From contig JAHRBI010000007.1 of NCBI GenBank assembly GCA_019084025.1, forward strand, positions 62,001 to 126,000: 64,000 bases of DNA, given 5' to 3'. Origin of the DNA: Burkholderiaceae bacterium DAT-1 (GTDB lineage: Bacteria > Pseudomonadota > Gammaproteobacteria > Burkholderiales > Chitinimonadaceae). Below, piece by piece: positions 18,170-27,179 of this stretch; the stretch's first letter is position 1, and each line of letters begins with the position of its first letter. A program made the position numbers and the translations under genes. The notes below the pieces were generated by a model, which ran no database searches, had not been told where the DNA came from, and saw only the letters and a program-made list of their open reading frames with translations.

Positions 18170-19381
18170 ATGAATTCGAATCAACGCAAATTGTCGCGTC
18201 CGATCGCTGTGATGAGCCTGGCCATGTTTGCGGCCGGTTGTGCGCATATCCCCTTTGTTACCAAGAGCGAAAGCGATGCTGACAAAAATTCGTATCGTCA
18301 GTCACGTGAATCGCTGAATCAAAAGCGGCTAGACATTCCGCCCGAATTGACTGCGCCAGAGTCTCGCACAGCGTTTGATATCCCCGGTGTGACATCCAAA
18401 CAGTTATCGGCAGAAGGCAAGAAAGCCATGGAAGCCGGTACCGTTTCTGCCAAATTTACCAAGGTGAGCCTGCAGTCCGATGGTGCGCAGCGCTGGCTGG
18501 TGGTAGACGCGTCTGTCGAGCAGGTATGGGGGCAGGTACGGCAATTCATGCTGGATAAGGGCTTTGAGCTGACTGTCGATAACCCGGTTGCCGGTTTGCT
18601 GGAAACTAACTTCGCCCATCGTAAGTCAGCCGTGCCCGATGGCATGTTCCGCAGTGCCATTACGCGTGTGTTCGGGAATGCCTACTCAACTGATTTTGTA
18701 GATCAGTATCGTGTACGCGTTGAGCGAAGCGCAGATGACAAGCGTACCGAGGTCTTTATCAGCCATTCGGCAATGAAGGAGGCTGAACTGGGTAGTCTTG
18801 AAAACTCGAATGTTCGCTGGATGGCCGTACCCAACGATCCTGAGTATTCAGCCTTTATGCTGAAGCAATTGCTCGTTCGTATTGGCGCAACAGAGGAAAA
18901 TGCCAGCGCTGTGGCAAGCGATGCAAGCAAACCAGTTGCTGCGCCTGCGCCCGCACAGACAGCCGGTAAGGACGGCGCCAAGAAGCGCGTCCAGGCTGTG
19001 AAGATTGATGGTGTGCGTGGTCTGCAACTGTATGAAAGCTTTGATCGTTCGTGGCGCCGCGTTGGGCTGGCTGTTGAGCGTGCAGGTTATGCGGTTGCCG
19101 ATCGTGATCGCCGTCTGGGTGTGTACTACATCCGCAAGGGTAAGCCAGACGATCTCGCCAATAAGAATGAAAAAGGCTTTTGGGAAAAGCTGGCATTCTG
19201 GCGTGATGACAAGGCTGACAAGATCGACAATAACAAAACACCTAAGGGTACAGAGTATCAGGTGGCCGTTTCAGCCTATGGCAGCGATACCTTGGTGAAG
19301 GTGACTGGCAAGGATGGCAATACGCTGAATGAAAAGATGACAGAAGAATTGTTATCGAATCTTGAGTCCGAGTTGCAGTAA
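18170..19381 (+). CDS. bamC: Outer membrane protein assembly factor BamC (lipoprotein)
   Basis: Accessory lipoprotein of the BAM complex that inserts beta-barrel proteins into the outer membrane. The N-terminus has a lipoprotein signal with lipobox MFAAGC, cysteine about residue 24, followed by an unstructured segment. Two helix-grip modules follow, at about 100-240 (WLVVDASVEQVWGQVRQFML onward) and 280-400 (GLQLYESFDRSWRRVGLAVE onward). They are joined by an Ala/Pro-rich linker, as in NlpB/BamC. At 403 residues it is slightly longer than the E. coli protein. Linkage to dapA matches enterobacteria. A terminator follows. Confidence 0.93.
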   Translation: MNSNQRKLSRPIAVMSLAMFAAGCAHIPFVTKSESDADKNSYRQSRESLNQKRLDIPPELTAPESRTAFDIPGVTSKQLSAEGKKAMEAGTVSAKFTKVSLQSDGAQRWLVVDASVEQVWGQVRQFMLDKGFELTVDNPVAGLLETNFAHRKSAVPDGMFRSAITRVFGNAYSTDFVDQYRVRVERSADDKRTEVFISHSAMKEAELGSLENSNVRWMAVPNDPEYSAFMLKQLLVRIGATEENASAVASDASKPVAAPAPAQTAGKDGAKKRVQAVKIDGVRGLQLYESFDRSWRRVGLAVERAGYAVADRDRRLGVYYIRKGKPDDLANKNEKGFWEKLAFWRDDKADKIDNNKTPKGTEYQVAVSAYGSDTLVKVTGKDGNTLNEKMTEELLSNLESELQ

Positions 19382-19402
19382 AGTATCTCGGCCAATCTGG
19401 TC

Positions 19403-19429
19403 AAAGGCCGCCTATTCAGGCGGCCTTTT
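19403..19429 (+). terminator. Intrinsic terminator after bamC
   Basis: AAAGGCCGCC (19403-19412) pairs with GGCGGCCTTT (19419-19428) around a 6-base loop and runs into a four-T tail. It lies 22 bases after bamC and 43 bases beyond the end of the convergent metalloprotease gene, so it may serve both. Confidence 0.88.
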
Positions 19430-19471
19430 CATGTATGCAGGATGACCTGCCTTGCGTTTGTTCGCACAGTG

Positions 19472-22171
19472 TCAGGGCTGGATCTGGACGATTCGAGTAT
19501 TTAATCCGTCACTCAAGCCAATCTCAAGTCGACCACCTGCAGTGTACGGGACATCAAGCTTTCCGCCGCTCGCGCGTAATGTCATCACCTTTCGCCCCTC
19601 TGTGCCCAGTGAAACTACGCTTGCATACGGCCAATTGCCATGATCCCATGTGATGTGTAAGCGATTACCGCTCTTATTCCATTGAATACTGGGCGCTGCA
19701 GCTTGCCTAATGGCTGTCAGGCTCAGCATCCGCCCCGGCGCCAGCGCATTTTTCGACTGAATGCGCGAGGCGCTTGACTGGGAAACGGCGATGCGTGCGA
19801 TGTCTCCTGGATGCGGAATGCGAATGCTAAATGACGCGCGATTGTGCGGGTCGTCCGCAATCGACATGGTTCGGAGCGGGTAAACCAGCGTGCGACCATC
19901 TGCGGTTTCAAGTGTGAGCTGATAGCTCCCGCTGACCAGTATGTCCGGCCGTCCTATGAATGCAATACTAGGGAATAGCCGGATGCCTGATTCTGCGATC
20001 TCGCCACTCACCTCTAGCAGGGCGATATCTGCAGATTCCATTGCGTTCATCGTTCTGGCCGTATCACCCGAGGCACCGGCTTCGAGCGATTTTTGAATCA
20101 GGTTAATGTGGTAGTCCGAAAAATAGCGGCCTTTGCAGTATCCCATCACGTCGGTGTTATCACCAATGTCGGTGGCAATGGCACCGGTTTCGGTGTTGGT
20201 GACGGGAATTGGCCCGAGCGTGCCTCCTGCATAGGGGAAGTTGGGATCAGGGTTGCCGGCACTGCCACATGGGGCATGCTCAAGGGATAGATTGTGCCCG
20301 AGCTCATGGATGTAGGTATTGACTGCGCCAGCAAGATCCGCGTTAGCCTCCAGTCCAATCGCGGTACTGGCATAGTGTCCGGGTGAGGGAACGTAGCCAA
20401 GTCCACCCCAGGCAGGCTTGATATTGCTGGGGCGGGGCACCCAGCCGTAGTAATTTTTCTTTCCAGTTGGATCTTCGGTTCGCCGAAGACTATTGACTTC
20501 GGAGAGTGCCTGCGACCAGTTTTCTCCGTCCTCAAATTGGCTAATCAAGGACACATTGCTCATTTTGTACGTATCGCGCGTTGAGACTTTTGCGTTCACC
20601 GGGTTCAGGGGGAATCGGCGTACCATTGCATCCTGAACCTGCGCTTCATCGGGACGCTTCATGGGGAGAACCTCAGTCCCAACGGCATCGACCAGGCTGA
20701 GGGGAACCTGAACTACATGCATTTGCGTAGCCGAACCAATGACAGGCGAAATCACTTTTTGGTCGCCGGTACTGACCGTATGCGAAGGATCTACCTGGAT
20801 AGTGAGTGTCAGACCGGATGCGATCCAATTGGGAGGGATCATACCGTTAAACGTGGTGCTGTAGTCACTGTTGCCGGTTGAGGCCGGCAGTTGTGCCGGA
20901 CCGGTAACCGTGACGTTACCAAGCGGTTTACCTGCATTACTGGCAGTCACTGTGACCGGAGCATCTTTCACCATCTGTGATGAGAGGACATGGATTCGAA
21001 TCAGTGCCTGCTTACCCGGAACCAATCGCTGACCGCCAGCACCGATGGCTTGCAGATGATTCTGTGCCACCTCAACCTTATTGATCGAAACCACAGGTGT
21101 TTGTCCGGTGTTCTGGAAGGTACCCGCCTCTACTGATTGCCCGAGTGGACCCGTCAGAAGAATTTTGCCATTCCCCTTAGCGGGCACCGCAAATCTCAGG
21201 GTTGTCGAATCTTGCGATGTAATCGTGGCAACCGTGCCACCAATCGTGACGCCTGTGACGTCATTCATTTCCGTGCCGGTGACCGACAGGTAGGTTCCAT
21301 CGCTACCACTGGCCTGAAGCGGAGTACTGACAGTAATCGGCAGATAAAGCTTGAGGCTGCCTGCTTGTGTGGCCTCGTTCTTGTCGTCAGTTAGGACAAC
21401 ATTGTAGGTTCCCTTTTTGAAACCCGCAGGCAAACCAGCTTCCAACGATGCGTCGGAGCGGGTGCGAATACTGAGCGTGCTTGAGCCCAGTGTGATTTGC
21501 TGAACCTGATTGAGATACGATCCGGTGAGTGTGACGACCCCGTTTACCGCAAGCGCTTCCGATTGCGTACTCGCCAGTCGAGGGTAGGGGGCAATCTGGA
21601 TCGTCTGAGCCGTTGGAATCTGCAGTCGTTCGCCGTACAACAATTGCAACACGCCATTTAACGCCGTATCCGGCATCTTGACGTCTACGTGGGTATCACT
21701 GGCGCTGCTCACTGGGATGCTGACGAGCCCAATCAGGATCGCCTTGACCCCTGATAGATTGCTGCCATCAATGCCCAGTATTTTACCGCCGCGCACAATG
21801 GGGGAGGACACGGATGTCACGACGGGATTGCCGAGTACGGTTACGCGCGTGCTAATGGTGATGCTGCTTGAGCCATTGATCTCGATGTTACCTGAGGTGG
21901 CATTATCCGGCACAGTCAGTGTGAGTTGCTGGGCGCTCTGAATGGTAAACGTGGCCGCTACGCCATTGAATCGGACAGAGGTCACGCTGTTCAGATTGGT
22001 GCCAGTCACAATCAGGACGTCACCCGCATAAACCTTGTCTTTGGATAGCCCTGACACGCTCATCTGTACCACGGGGGCTGAGCTGCTCTCGCTCCCACCA
22101 CCGCCACCCCCACAACCACCCAGGCCCAACGCGAGCACCACACTTGCGGCAACGAGAATATTTTGGCTCAT
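19472..22171 (-). CDS. Secreted TIG-repeat metzincin-type metalloprotease (StcE/M66-like)
   Basis: An 899-residue exported lipoprotein. The signal peptide ends in the lipobox LGLGGC (cysteine about residue 20), followed by a Gly/Ser spacer. Residues about 35-365 hold roughly four IPT/TIG immunoglobulin-like repeats with recurring phrases such as VTGTNLNSVTSVRFNG and VTLTGSYLNQVQQITLG. The protease core has HELGHNLSLEH at about residue 622 (HExxHxxxxxH) and a DVMGYC Met-turn about 50 residues later, so it is a complete metzincin site resembling M66 (StcE/TagA) mucinases. A C-terminal beta-rich domain follows. I chose the ATG at 22171 because AGGAGAGGGGG lies just upstream; an in-frame TTG seven codons earlier is unlikely. 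It is divergent from flgB. The substrate is unknown. Confidence 0.82.
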   Translation of the reverse strand: MSQNILVAASVVLALGLGGCGGGGGGSESSSAPVVQMSVSGLSKDKVYAGDVLIVTGTNLNSVTSVRFNGVAATFTIQSAQQLTLTVPDNATSGNIEINGSSSITISTRVTVLGNPVVTSVSSPIVRGGKILGIDGSNLSGVKAILIGLVSIPVSSASDTHVDVKMPDTALNGVLQLLYGERLQIPTAQTIQIAPYPRLASTQSEALAVNGVVTLTGSYLNQVQQITLGSSTLSIRTRSDASLEAGLPAGFKKGTYNVVLTDDKNEATQAGSLKLYLPITVSTPLQASGSDGTYLSVTGTEMNDVTGVTIGGTVATITSQDSTTLRFAVPAKGNGKILLTGPLGQSVEAGTFQNTGQTPVVSINKVEVAQNHLQAIGAGGQRLVPGKQALIRIHVLSSQMVKDAPVTVTASNAGKPLGNVTVTGPAQLPASTGNSDYSTTFNGMIPPNWIASGLTLTIQVDPSHTVSTGDQKVISPVIGSATQMHVVQVPLSLVDAVGTEVLPMKRPDEAQVQDAMVRRFPLNPVNAKVSTRDTYKMSNVSLISQFEDGENWSQALSEVNSLRRTEDPTGKKNYYGWVPRPSNIKPAWGGLGYVPSPGHYASTAIGLEANADLAGAVNTYIHELGHNLSLEHAPCGSAGNPDPNFPYAGGTLGPIPVTNTETGAIATDIGDNTDVMGYCKGRYFSDYHINLIQKSLEAGASGDTARTMNAMESADIALLEVSGEIAESGIRLFPSIAFIGRPDILVSGSYQLTLETADGRTLVYPLRTMSIADDPHNRASFSIRIPHPGDIARIAVSQSSASRIQSKNALAPGRMLSLTAIRQAAAPSIQWNKSGNRLHITWDHGNWPYASVVSLGTEGRKVMTLRASGGKLDVPYTAGGRLEIGLSDGLNTRIVQIQP

Positions 22172-22485
22172 TGAGCGCCCCCTCTCCTTCAATCGTTCTT
22201 AAGCCAACTTGTGGCCATCTGACCTGCGCATCGGCACAGGGATACATTCAATATAAATCCCGATTTTCAGACTGCTCGCTGATTTTTGTGTCAGGCGCTG
22301 TCGCGCGCCGATGGCACCCACCCATCCTTGCCGCCCGGATTGCTTGTGCAGGTCATACGCGGCAAATCCTGCCGACCTTCAGGGGTATCGCCACACAGAC
22401 ACCCAGATCTGCCAAGCATTTCCGCTATTGGCATGCAATCTGCTTGAAGGCTTGCGTCAATCAATTTCCATGGCGAACGCAGATC
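22172..22485. promoter_or_regulatory. Divergent control region between the metalloprotease and flgB
   Basis: These 314 bases carry no convincing gene. They hold the metalloprotease ribosome site at the left end and a sigma-54-type promoter for flgB on the right. I see no other strong repeat or hairpin. Binding sites for a flagellar master activator are expected here but cannot be recognised by eye. Confidence 0.6.
22429..22444 (+). promoter_or_regulatory. Sigma-54 (-24/-12) promoter for flgB
   Basis: TGGCATG at 22429-22435 and CTGCT at 22440-22444 place GG (22430-22431) and GC (22442-22443) exactly ten bases apart, the invariant sigma-54 spacing. Agreement with the consensus TGGCAC/TTGCW is good (one mismatch in each element). 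The predicted start would fall about 30 bases before the flgB ATG. Sigma-54 control of rod genes is known in Pseudomonas- and Vibrio-type flagellar hierarchies. Confidence 0.65.
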
Positions 22486-22908
22486 ATGCTCTCCAAACTC
22501 GACAAGTATTTTTCTGGTACCGAAAAGTCGATGCAGTTGCGCAGCCTTCGTCAGGAAGTGCTGGCCAGCAATATCGCCAATGCGGATACACCGAACTACA
22601 AAGCCCGCGATTTCGACTTTGGTTCTGCATACAAGCAAGCATTGACGAGCAAGCGGGCAAGTGGGGACAGCCTAAGTCTGGCTAGAACAGATACCCGTCA
22701 TATTGCGGCGAATAGCACCAGCTCAAATGGAGAAGGCGAATTGCCATTGCTATATCGCAATGACGTGCAGCCCTCGATTGATGGCAATACGGTCGATATG
22801 AATATCGAAATGGGACACTTTACGGATAACGCACTGCGTTATCAGGCAGACATTACCTTCATGCAACAGCGAATCTCGCTGTATAAGGCTGCTCTGCAGA
22901 ATCAGTAA
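22486..22908 (+). CDS. flgB: Flagellar basal-body rod protein FlgB
   Basis: Proximal rod subunit exported through the flagellar type III apparatus. At 140 residues the length is typical. The N-terminal rod signature is seen as EVLASNIANADTPNYKARDFDF, and the C-terminal helix ends DITFMQQRISLYKAALQ. The open frame extends far upstream, but ATG 22486 matches the family start (MLSKLDKYF) and lies about 30 bases beyond the predicted sigma-54 start point. The ribosome site is weak. It heads flgBCDEFGHI. No flgA, flgM or flgN is adjacent. Confidence 0.95.
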   Translation: MLSKLDKYFSGTEKSMQLRSLRQEVLASNIANADTPNYKARDFDFGSAYKQALTSKRASGDSLSLARTDTRHIAANSTSSNGEGELPLLYRNDVQPSIDGNTVDMNIEMGHFTDNALRYQADITFMQQRISLYKAALQNQ

Positions 22909-22962
22909 GATCTGACGAATATTGCCAGACTGGATAATGAACACGGTGAACTGGGGTAAATC

Positions 22963-23376
22963 ATGTCGCTATTCCGCGTATTTGATGTGGCGAGCACAGG
23001 AATGACAGCTCAATCCATGCGATTGAATGTCGTGGCCAGTAACTTGGCCAATGCAGATAGTGCAACCAGTGTGAATGGTCAGCCATATAAAGCTAAACAG
23101 GTTGTATTTACTGCGACCCCAATCGTTAAAGGTGAGCCGCAATCTGTTGGTGTTGCAGTGACCGCCATTTCTGAAGATCAATCTCCCCCGAAATTGGTAT
23201 ACGACCCCCATAACCCGCTAGCAGATGAAAAAGGGTATGTGGCCATGCCCAATGTCAATCCGGTCGAAGAAATGACCAATATGATTTCTGCATCACGGTC
23301 ATATCAAACCAATGCAGACATGATGAATACCGCCAAGACATTGATCCAGCGAACTCTATCGCTCGGACAAGCTTGA
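22963..23376 (+). CDS. flgC: Flagellar basal-body rod protein FlgC
   Basis: Rod subunit of 137 residues. It begins MSLFRVFDVASTGMTAQ with the rod/hook N-terminal helix and the MRLNVVASNLANADS signature. It ends with the conserved FlgC C-terminal helix PNVNPVEEMTNMISASRSYQTNADMMNT split over 23251-23340. GGGG with a short spacer precedes the ATG. It is second in the flg operon, 54 bases after flgB, and assembles with FlgB, FlgF and FlgG into the rod. Confidence 0.96.
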   Translation: MSLFRVFDVASTGMTAQSMRLNVVASNLANADSATSVNGQPYKAKQVVFTATPIVKGEPQSVGVAVTAISEDQSPPKLVYDPHNPLADEKGYVAMPNVNPVEEMTNMISASRSYQTNADMMNTAKTLIQRTLSLGQA

Positions 23377-23394
23377 TTGAAGGAGTAAAGCGCC

Positions 23395-24096
23395 ATGGCT
23401 ACCAGTACTGCATCTAGCTCAACCGCCGGCACAAATCCTTACCAGAATTTGAACCAGGCGGGTCAAGCGACCAAGGCAAATGAGGATGCAACCTCTGCCA
23501 GCAACTTGCAGGGACAGTTCCTGAAAATGCTGCTGACGCAGCTGCAGAATCAGGATCCGCTCAACCCGATGAATAGCGCAGAAACAACCAGCCAAATGGC
23601 ACAAATCAGTACGGTCAGCGGTATTCAACAATTGAATACGACGATGACTGCACTGAGTGCAAATATGACAGCTGGTTACTCATATCAGGCTACTTCGCTG
23701 ATTGGGCACTCGGTGCTGGATAGCGGAAGTCAGCTGATCAGTGATGGCAAGAGCCAAGCCAGCTTCGGGGTAGATATTCCGGTTGGTACAGCCCGGATGA
23801 ATATCATCATTAAGGACAGCAATGGCGTAGCGGTGGATGCATTCAGTGTTGATGCCCCCGCTCCGGGTAATCAGCAGTTAATGCAATGGGATGGCAAAGA
23901 CGGCGATGGAAATTTTCTGCCGGCAGGAAAGTATTCCATTGCCACCAGTATGGTTGGTAAAGACGGTACAACCCAGACGGGTGCGACCTACACATTTAAT
24001 CAGGTGGCAAGCATCTCATTTGGTGCGAATGGCGTCACCCTTAATTTGGCAAATGGAAATCAGGTTCCATTTACCAAGATCACGCAAGTGATTTAA
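23395..24096 (+). CDS. flgD: Flagellar hook-cap / hook assembly protein FlgD
   Basis: Scaffold that caps the growing hook and guides FlgE polymerisation. At 233 residues it is normal. The N-terminal export and assembly segment is QFLKMLLTQLQNQDPLNPM, followed by the FlgD Tudor/FlgD-Ig-like region (VGTARMNIIIKDSNG, QLMQWDGKDGDGNFLPAGKYSI). AAGGAG lies nine bases before the ATG, and the gene starts 18 bases after flgC. Confidence 0.96.
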   Translation: MATSTASSSTAGTNPYQNLNQAGQATKANEDATSASNLQGQFLKMLLTQLQNQDPLNPMNSAETTSQMAQISTVSGIQQLNTTMTALSANMTAGYSYQATSLIGHSVLDSGSQLISDGKSQASFGVDIPVGTARMNIIIKDSNGVAVDAFSVDAPAPGNQQLMQWDGKDGDGNFLPAGKYSIATSMVGKDGTTQTGATYTFNQVASISFGANGVTLNLANGNQVPFTKITQVI

Positions 24097-24165
24097 GCAA
24101 AGTACATATAAGAATAGCTGGCAGGAACGGACACAGTAAAAATCGAGCGCATGGAGTAGAGCATC

Positions 24166-26289
24166 ATGGCATTCCAGACAGCACTGAGTGGATTGACAAT
24201 TTCTTCGGCTTTCCTAAACGTGATTGGCAATAACGTTGCTAACTCAAATACGGTAGGTTTCAAGTCGTCCGCAGCAATCTTTTCGGATATGTTCAGCAGT
24301 AATCTGAATGGCAGCTCAATTCAGGTGGGGATGGGGGCCAATACCGCTACCGTTGCACAGCATTTTAATCAGGGATCGAGTACTGCTACCAATAATCCTT
24401 TGGACATGATGATTGCCGGAAAGGGTTTTTTTGGGGTGATGACCGGGGTAGGCGCCGATCCTTCCAATCCGCAAACGTCCGCGCAGATGGCGTACACACG
24501 TAATGGCCAGTTCCAGATCAATCGTGATGGCTACGTTGTCAATAGTGGAGGGTACCTGCAAGGCTACGGCGTAGATGACAATGGCAATGTATTAAGTGGT
24601 GCAACCAAAGCCATCCAGATCACCAGCAATCAGACCATGATTCCAGCTCGCGCTACGGGTGCTTCGACCCAGAACAATGCAGGGTTGAATATGGCACTGA
24701 ATTTGCCCGCTGATGCGCCAGTCATTAGCCAGGGTACAAAAAATGTCTATATCAATAGCCTGGTTCTGGATCGCAATAGTCCGCCGCCCGCTCCGCCTGC
24801 CGCAGCTTACCAAATGCGCGTGAGTGATCCGCTTGGTAATTTCCACACCCTGTATGTCGGGCTGCAACCAAATGCAACAGATACCAATGGCTGGGATGTG
24901 TTCACCTCCATTGATGATCCGAATCTGCCTACTACACCAAACGATAGTCTGAAATTTAATGCGCCACCGTCGCCTGCATCCACATCGCCCACATCGGTGA
25001 CCAGTGCGACCGAGGCACAAAAAATTTCATTCAAAATCGCACCCATTTCGCAGGCCTACGACAATACCACGTTCAACTTTAATTTGAACTTTCCGGCTGC
25101 CCAGCAAATTATCCCGGGTGGATCGGGGAGTGCAAATACAGGTTCAATCAGTGGTGATGATAATTCGGCATTGCATACATCCGTCTCGATTTACGGCAAT
25201 ACCTTATCTACCACCAATCAAAGTTTCAATGGCTCGTTTCTTGATCCCAATGGTCAGGTTCACAATCTGACTGTCAACCTCACCTATACCCCGCCGACGC
25301 AATCGGGCCCGGGTACCTGGAGTGGTGACTACTCTGTGATTGATCCTGCCACCGGCAATGTCGAATTGGGGCCAACCACCATTCCGGCATTTCTTGCCGG
25401 TAATAAATCGCCATTGTCCTTGGTCGCATTGCCGACCATTAATGGCGGAACAGTGGATACCACACTGGATCTGGATGTAAATGGTTTGAGCAATATGGCA
25501 ACTGGTCAGCAAACTGCGACGATGCTGGTTCGTAATAATCCGCCGGTGACGCTAACAGATGCCAAGACTTTCACGAAGAGCAATCCGGAAACGGTGTACG
25601 ACTCGCAAGGTAATGCGCAATTGCTCACGCTGTATTACATCAAAGTGGGCACGAATACCTGGGAAGTACAAACCAGTTTGAATGGCAAGCCACCCGTGAC
25701 CCAGCCAGGTTTCATCACCTTTGGCGCAGATGGGAAGATGACCAAGGTGGGGGTCAATTCGGTACCTGTTCCCGGTACGAATAATGCTAGTACAAATCCA
25801 TCTTTTTATTTTACGGCACCCAGCCCGGCGGATGGCGCTTCAACCTTGTCATTTAACGTCAATCTGAGTGGCACCATTCAGTACGGTAGCCAGTTTGCGG
25901 TGTTGAATGAAAATCAGGACGGGTTTGCAGCGGGGACCATTACCGGTGTATCGGTGGGGAGTGATGGCACGATTCAGGGCAATTACTCCAATGGCCAGAC
26001 GCGTAATGTCGGTCAGATTGTGCTGTATTCCTTTGTCAATGAACAAGGGCTGGCTTCAATCGGGAATAACCTCTGGACGGCAACATATGCCTCTAATGCG
26101 GCAATCGGCCCGGGCATTGCCGGTACGGCGACACTGGGCACCATCAAGTCCAACGCAATCGAAGCATCCAATGTGGATGTAACGCAGGAACTGGTGGCCA
26201 TGATTACCGCGCAGCGCAGTTATCAGGCCAATGCGGAAACGATCAAGACCGAAGACCAATTGCTGCAGACAATCACCAATCTGCGTTAA
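24166..26289 (+). CDS. flgE: Flagellar hook protein FlgE, unusually long
   Basis: Hook subunit. The ends are canonical: MAFQTALSGLTISSAFLNVIG with IGNNVANSNTVGFKSS at the N-terminus, and the C-terminal helix ASNVDVTQELVAMITAQRSY continuing into the final coil. At 707 residues it is far longer than the usual roughly 400. The extra length lies in the surface-exposed centre (about residues 180-560), rich in Thr, Asn, Pro and Ala, including a Pro-rich run PPPAPPAAA near 206. That suggests additional D2/D3-like domains. GGAG lies nine bases before the ATG. The reading frame is intact. Function is secure; the consequence of the expanded middle (hook surface or antigenic variation) is inferred. Confidence 0.95.
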   Translation: MAFQTALSGLTISSAFLNVIGNNVANSNTVGFKSSAAIFSDMFSSNLNGSSIQVGMGANTATVAQHFNQGSSTATNNPLDMMIAGKGFFGVMTGVGADPSNPQTSAQMAYTRNGQFQINRDGYVVNSGGYLQGYGVDDNGNVLSGATKAIQITSNQTMIPARATGASTQNNAGLNMALNLPADAPVISQGTKNVYINSLVLDRNSPPPAPPAAAYQMRVSDPLGNFHTLYVGLQPNATDTNGWDVFTSIDDPNLPTTPNDSLKFNAPPSPASTSPTSVTSATEAQKISFKIAPISQAYDNTTFNFNLNFPAAQQIIPGGSGSANTGSISGDDNSALHTSVSIYGNTLSTTNQSFNGSFLDPNGQVHNLTVNLTYTPPTQSGPGTWSGDYSVIDPATGNVELGPTTIPAFLAGNKSPLSLVALPTINGGTVDTTLDLDVNGLSNMATGQQTATMLVRNNPPVTLTDAKTFTKSNPETVYDSQGNAQLLTLYYIKVGTNTWEVQTSLNGKPPVTQPGFITFGADGKMTKVGVNSVPVPGTNNASTNPSFYFTAPSPADGASTLSFNVNLSGTIQYGSQFAVLNENQDGFAAGTITGVSVGSDGTIQGNYSNGQTRNVGQIVLYSFVNEQGLASIGNNLWTATYASNAAIGPGIAGTATLGTIKSNAIEASNVDVTQELVAMITAQRSYQANAETIKTEDQLLQTITNLR

Positions 26290-26349
26290 TGAATTGTCGG
26301 TGTGACTGAACTGATTGATTAACCGGGAACACACCGGGGAGTATGAAAA

Positions 26350-27087
26350 ATGGATAGGCTGATTTATGTGGCGATGACAGGCGCCAAGCATTCAGCGTAT
26401 GAGCAGGCAACGATTGCCAATAATCTTGCCAATGTGAATACGCCCGGGTTCCGCTCGCAATTGACTGCATTCCGGGCCGTACCAACCGAAGGTGGCGTGG
26501 GCGTACCGACACGTACCTTTGTAGTAGATCAGACCACGGGCTCTGACTTCACTCAGGGCGCCTTGCAGACAACCGGGCGGAATCTGGATGTTTCCATGAC
26601 ATCCGCAGGCTTTCTGACGCTGCAAACCCCGGCAGGTGAAGCGTATACCCGCAATGGCAGCTTGCAGCTGGATACCAATGGCACGCTGATAGGTACAAAT
26701 GGCTACCCGGTCATTGGCGATGGTGGCCCCATTGTTATTCCGCCTAACAGTGTTGTGACATTCGGGTCGGACGGCACCGTCACCGCAGCTCCCTCCAATA
26801 ATCCCGCCCAAACTACCGCAGTTGGCCGTATGAAGCTGGTTCAGCCAGACGAACGACTACTGGATCGGGGTTCCGATGGCCTGTTCCGTACCCGCGATGG
26901 TTCACCGGTGGAAGCCAGCCCCAATGCGGCCATGATGAGTGGCGCGCTGGAGGCGAGTAACGTCAATCCGGTCAACCAGCTTGTGTCCATGATCGCCTCC
27001 CAGCGGCAATACGAGATGCAGGTACAGTTATTGCAAGAAGCTTCGCAGAACGCCAAGGCGGTCTCGCAGATCATGGTGCTGAGCTAA
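26350..27087 (+). CDS. flgF: Flagellar basal-body rod protein FlgF
   Basis: Proximal-rod subunit of 245 residues. The start MDRLIYVAMTGAKHS is typical, followed by the rod signature TIANNLANVNTPGFRSQ and the C-terminal helix VNPVNQLVSMIASQRQYE. An ATG eight bases earlier is out of frame and stops after four codons, so 26350 is the start, served by GGGGAG. It is fifth in the operon. Confidence 0.96.
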   Translation: MDRLIYVAMTGAKHSAYEQATIANNLANVNTPGFRSQLTAFRAVPTEGGVGVPTRTFVVDQTTGSDFTQGALQTTGRNLDVSMTSAGFLTLQTPAGEAYTRNGSLQLDTNGTLIGTNGYPVIGDGGPIVIPPNSVVTFGSDGTVTAAPSNNPAQTTAVGRMKLVQPDERLLDRGSDGLFRTRDGSPVEASPNAAMMSGALEASNVNPVNQLVSMIASQRQYEMQVQLLQEASQNAKAVSQIMVLS

Positions 27088-27139
27088 TCATCTCTCGGAT
27101 CTGAACCAGACGGCGTATGAATGAAACCGATTAATCGGG

Positions 27140-27160
27140 TGGCGGTGCAAAAAGCCGCCA
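27140..27160 (+). other. Hairpin in the flgF-flgG gap
   Basis: TGGCGG (27140-27145) pairs with CCGCCA (27155-27160) around a 9-base loop, 20 bases before the flgG start. There is no T-run, so it is not a terminator. It could stabilise or space the polycistronic message. Confidence 0.4.
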
Positions 27161-27179
27161 AGGTACGGGAGTCATCATC

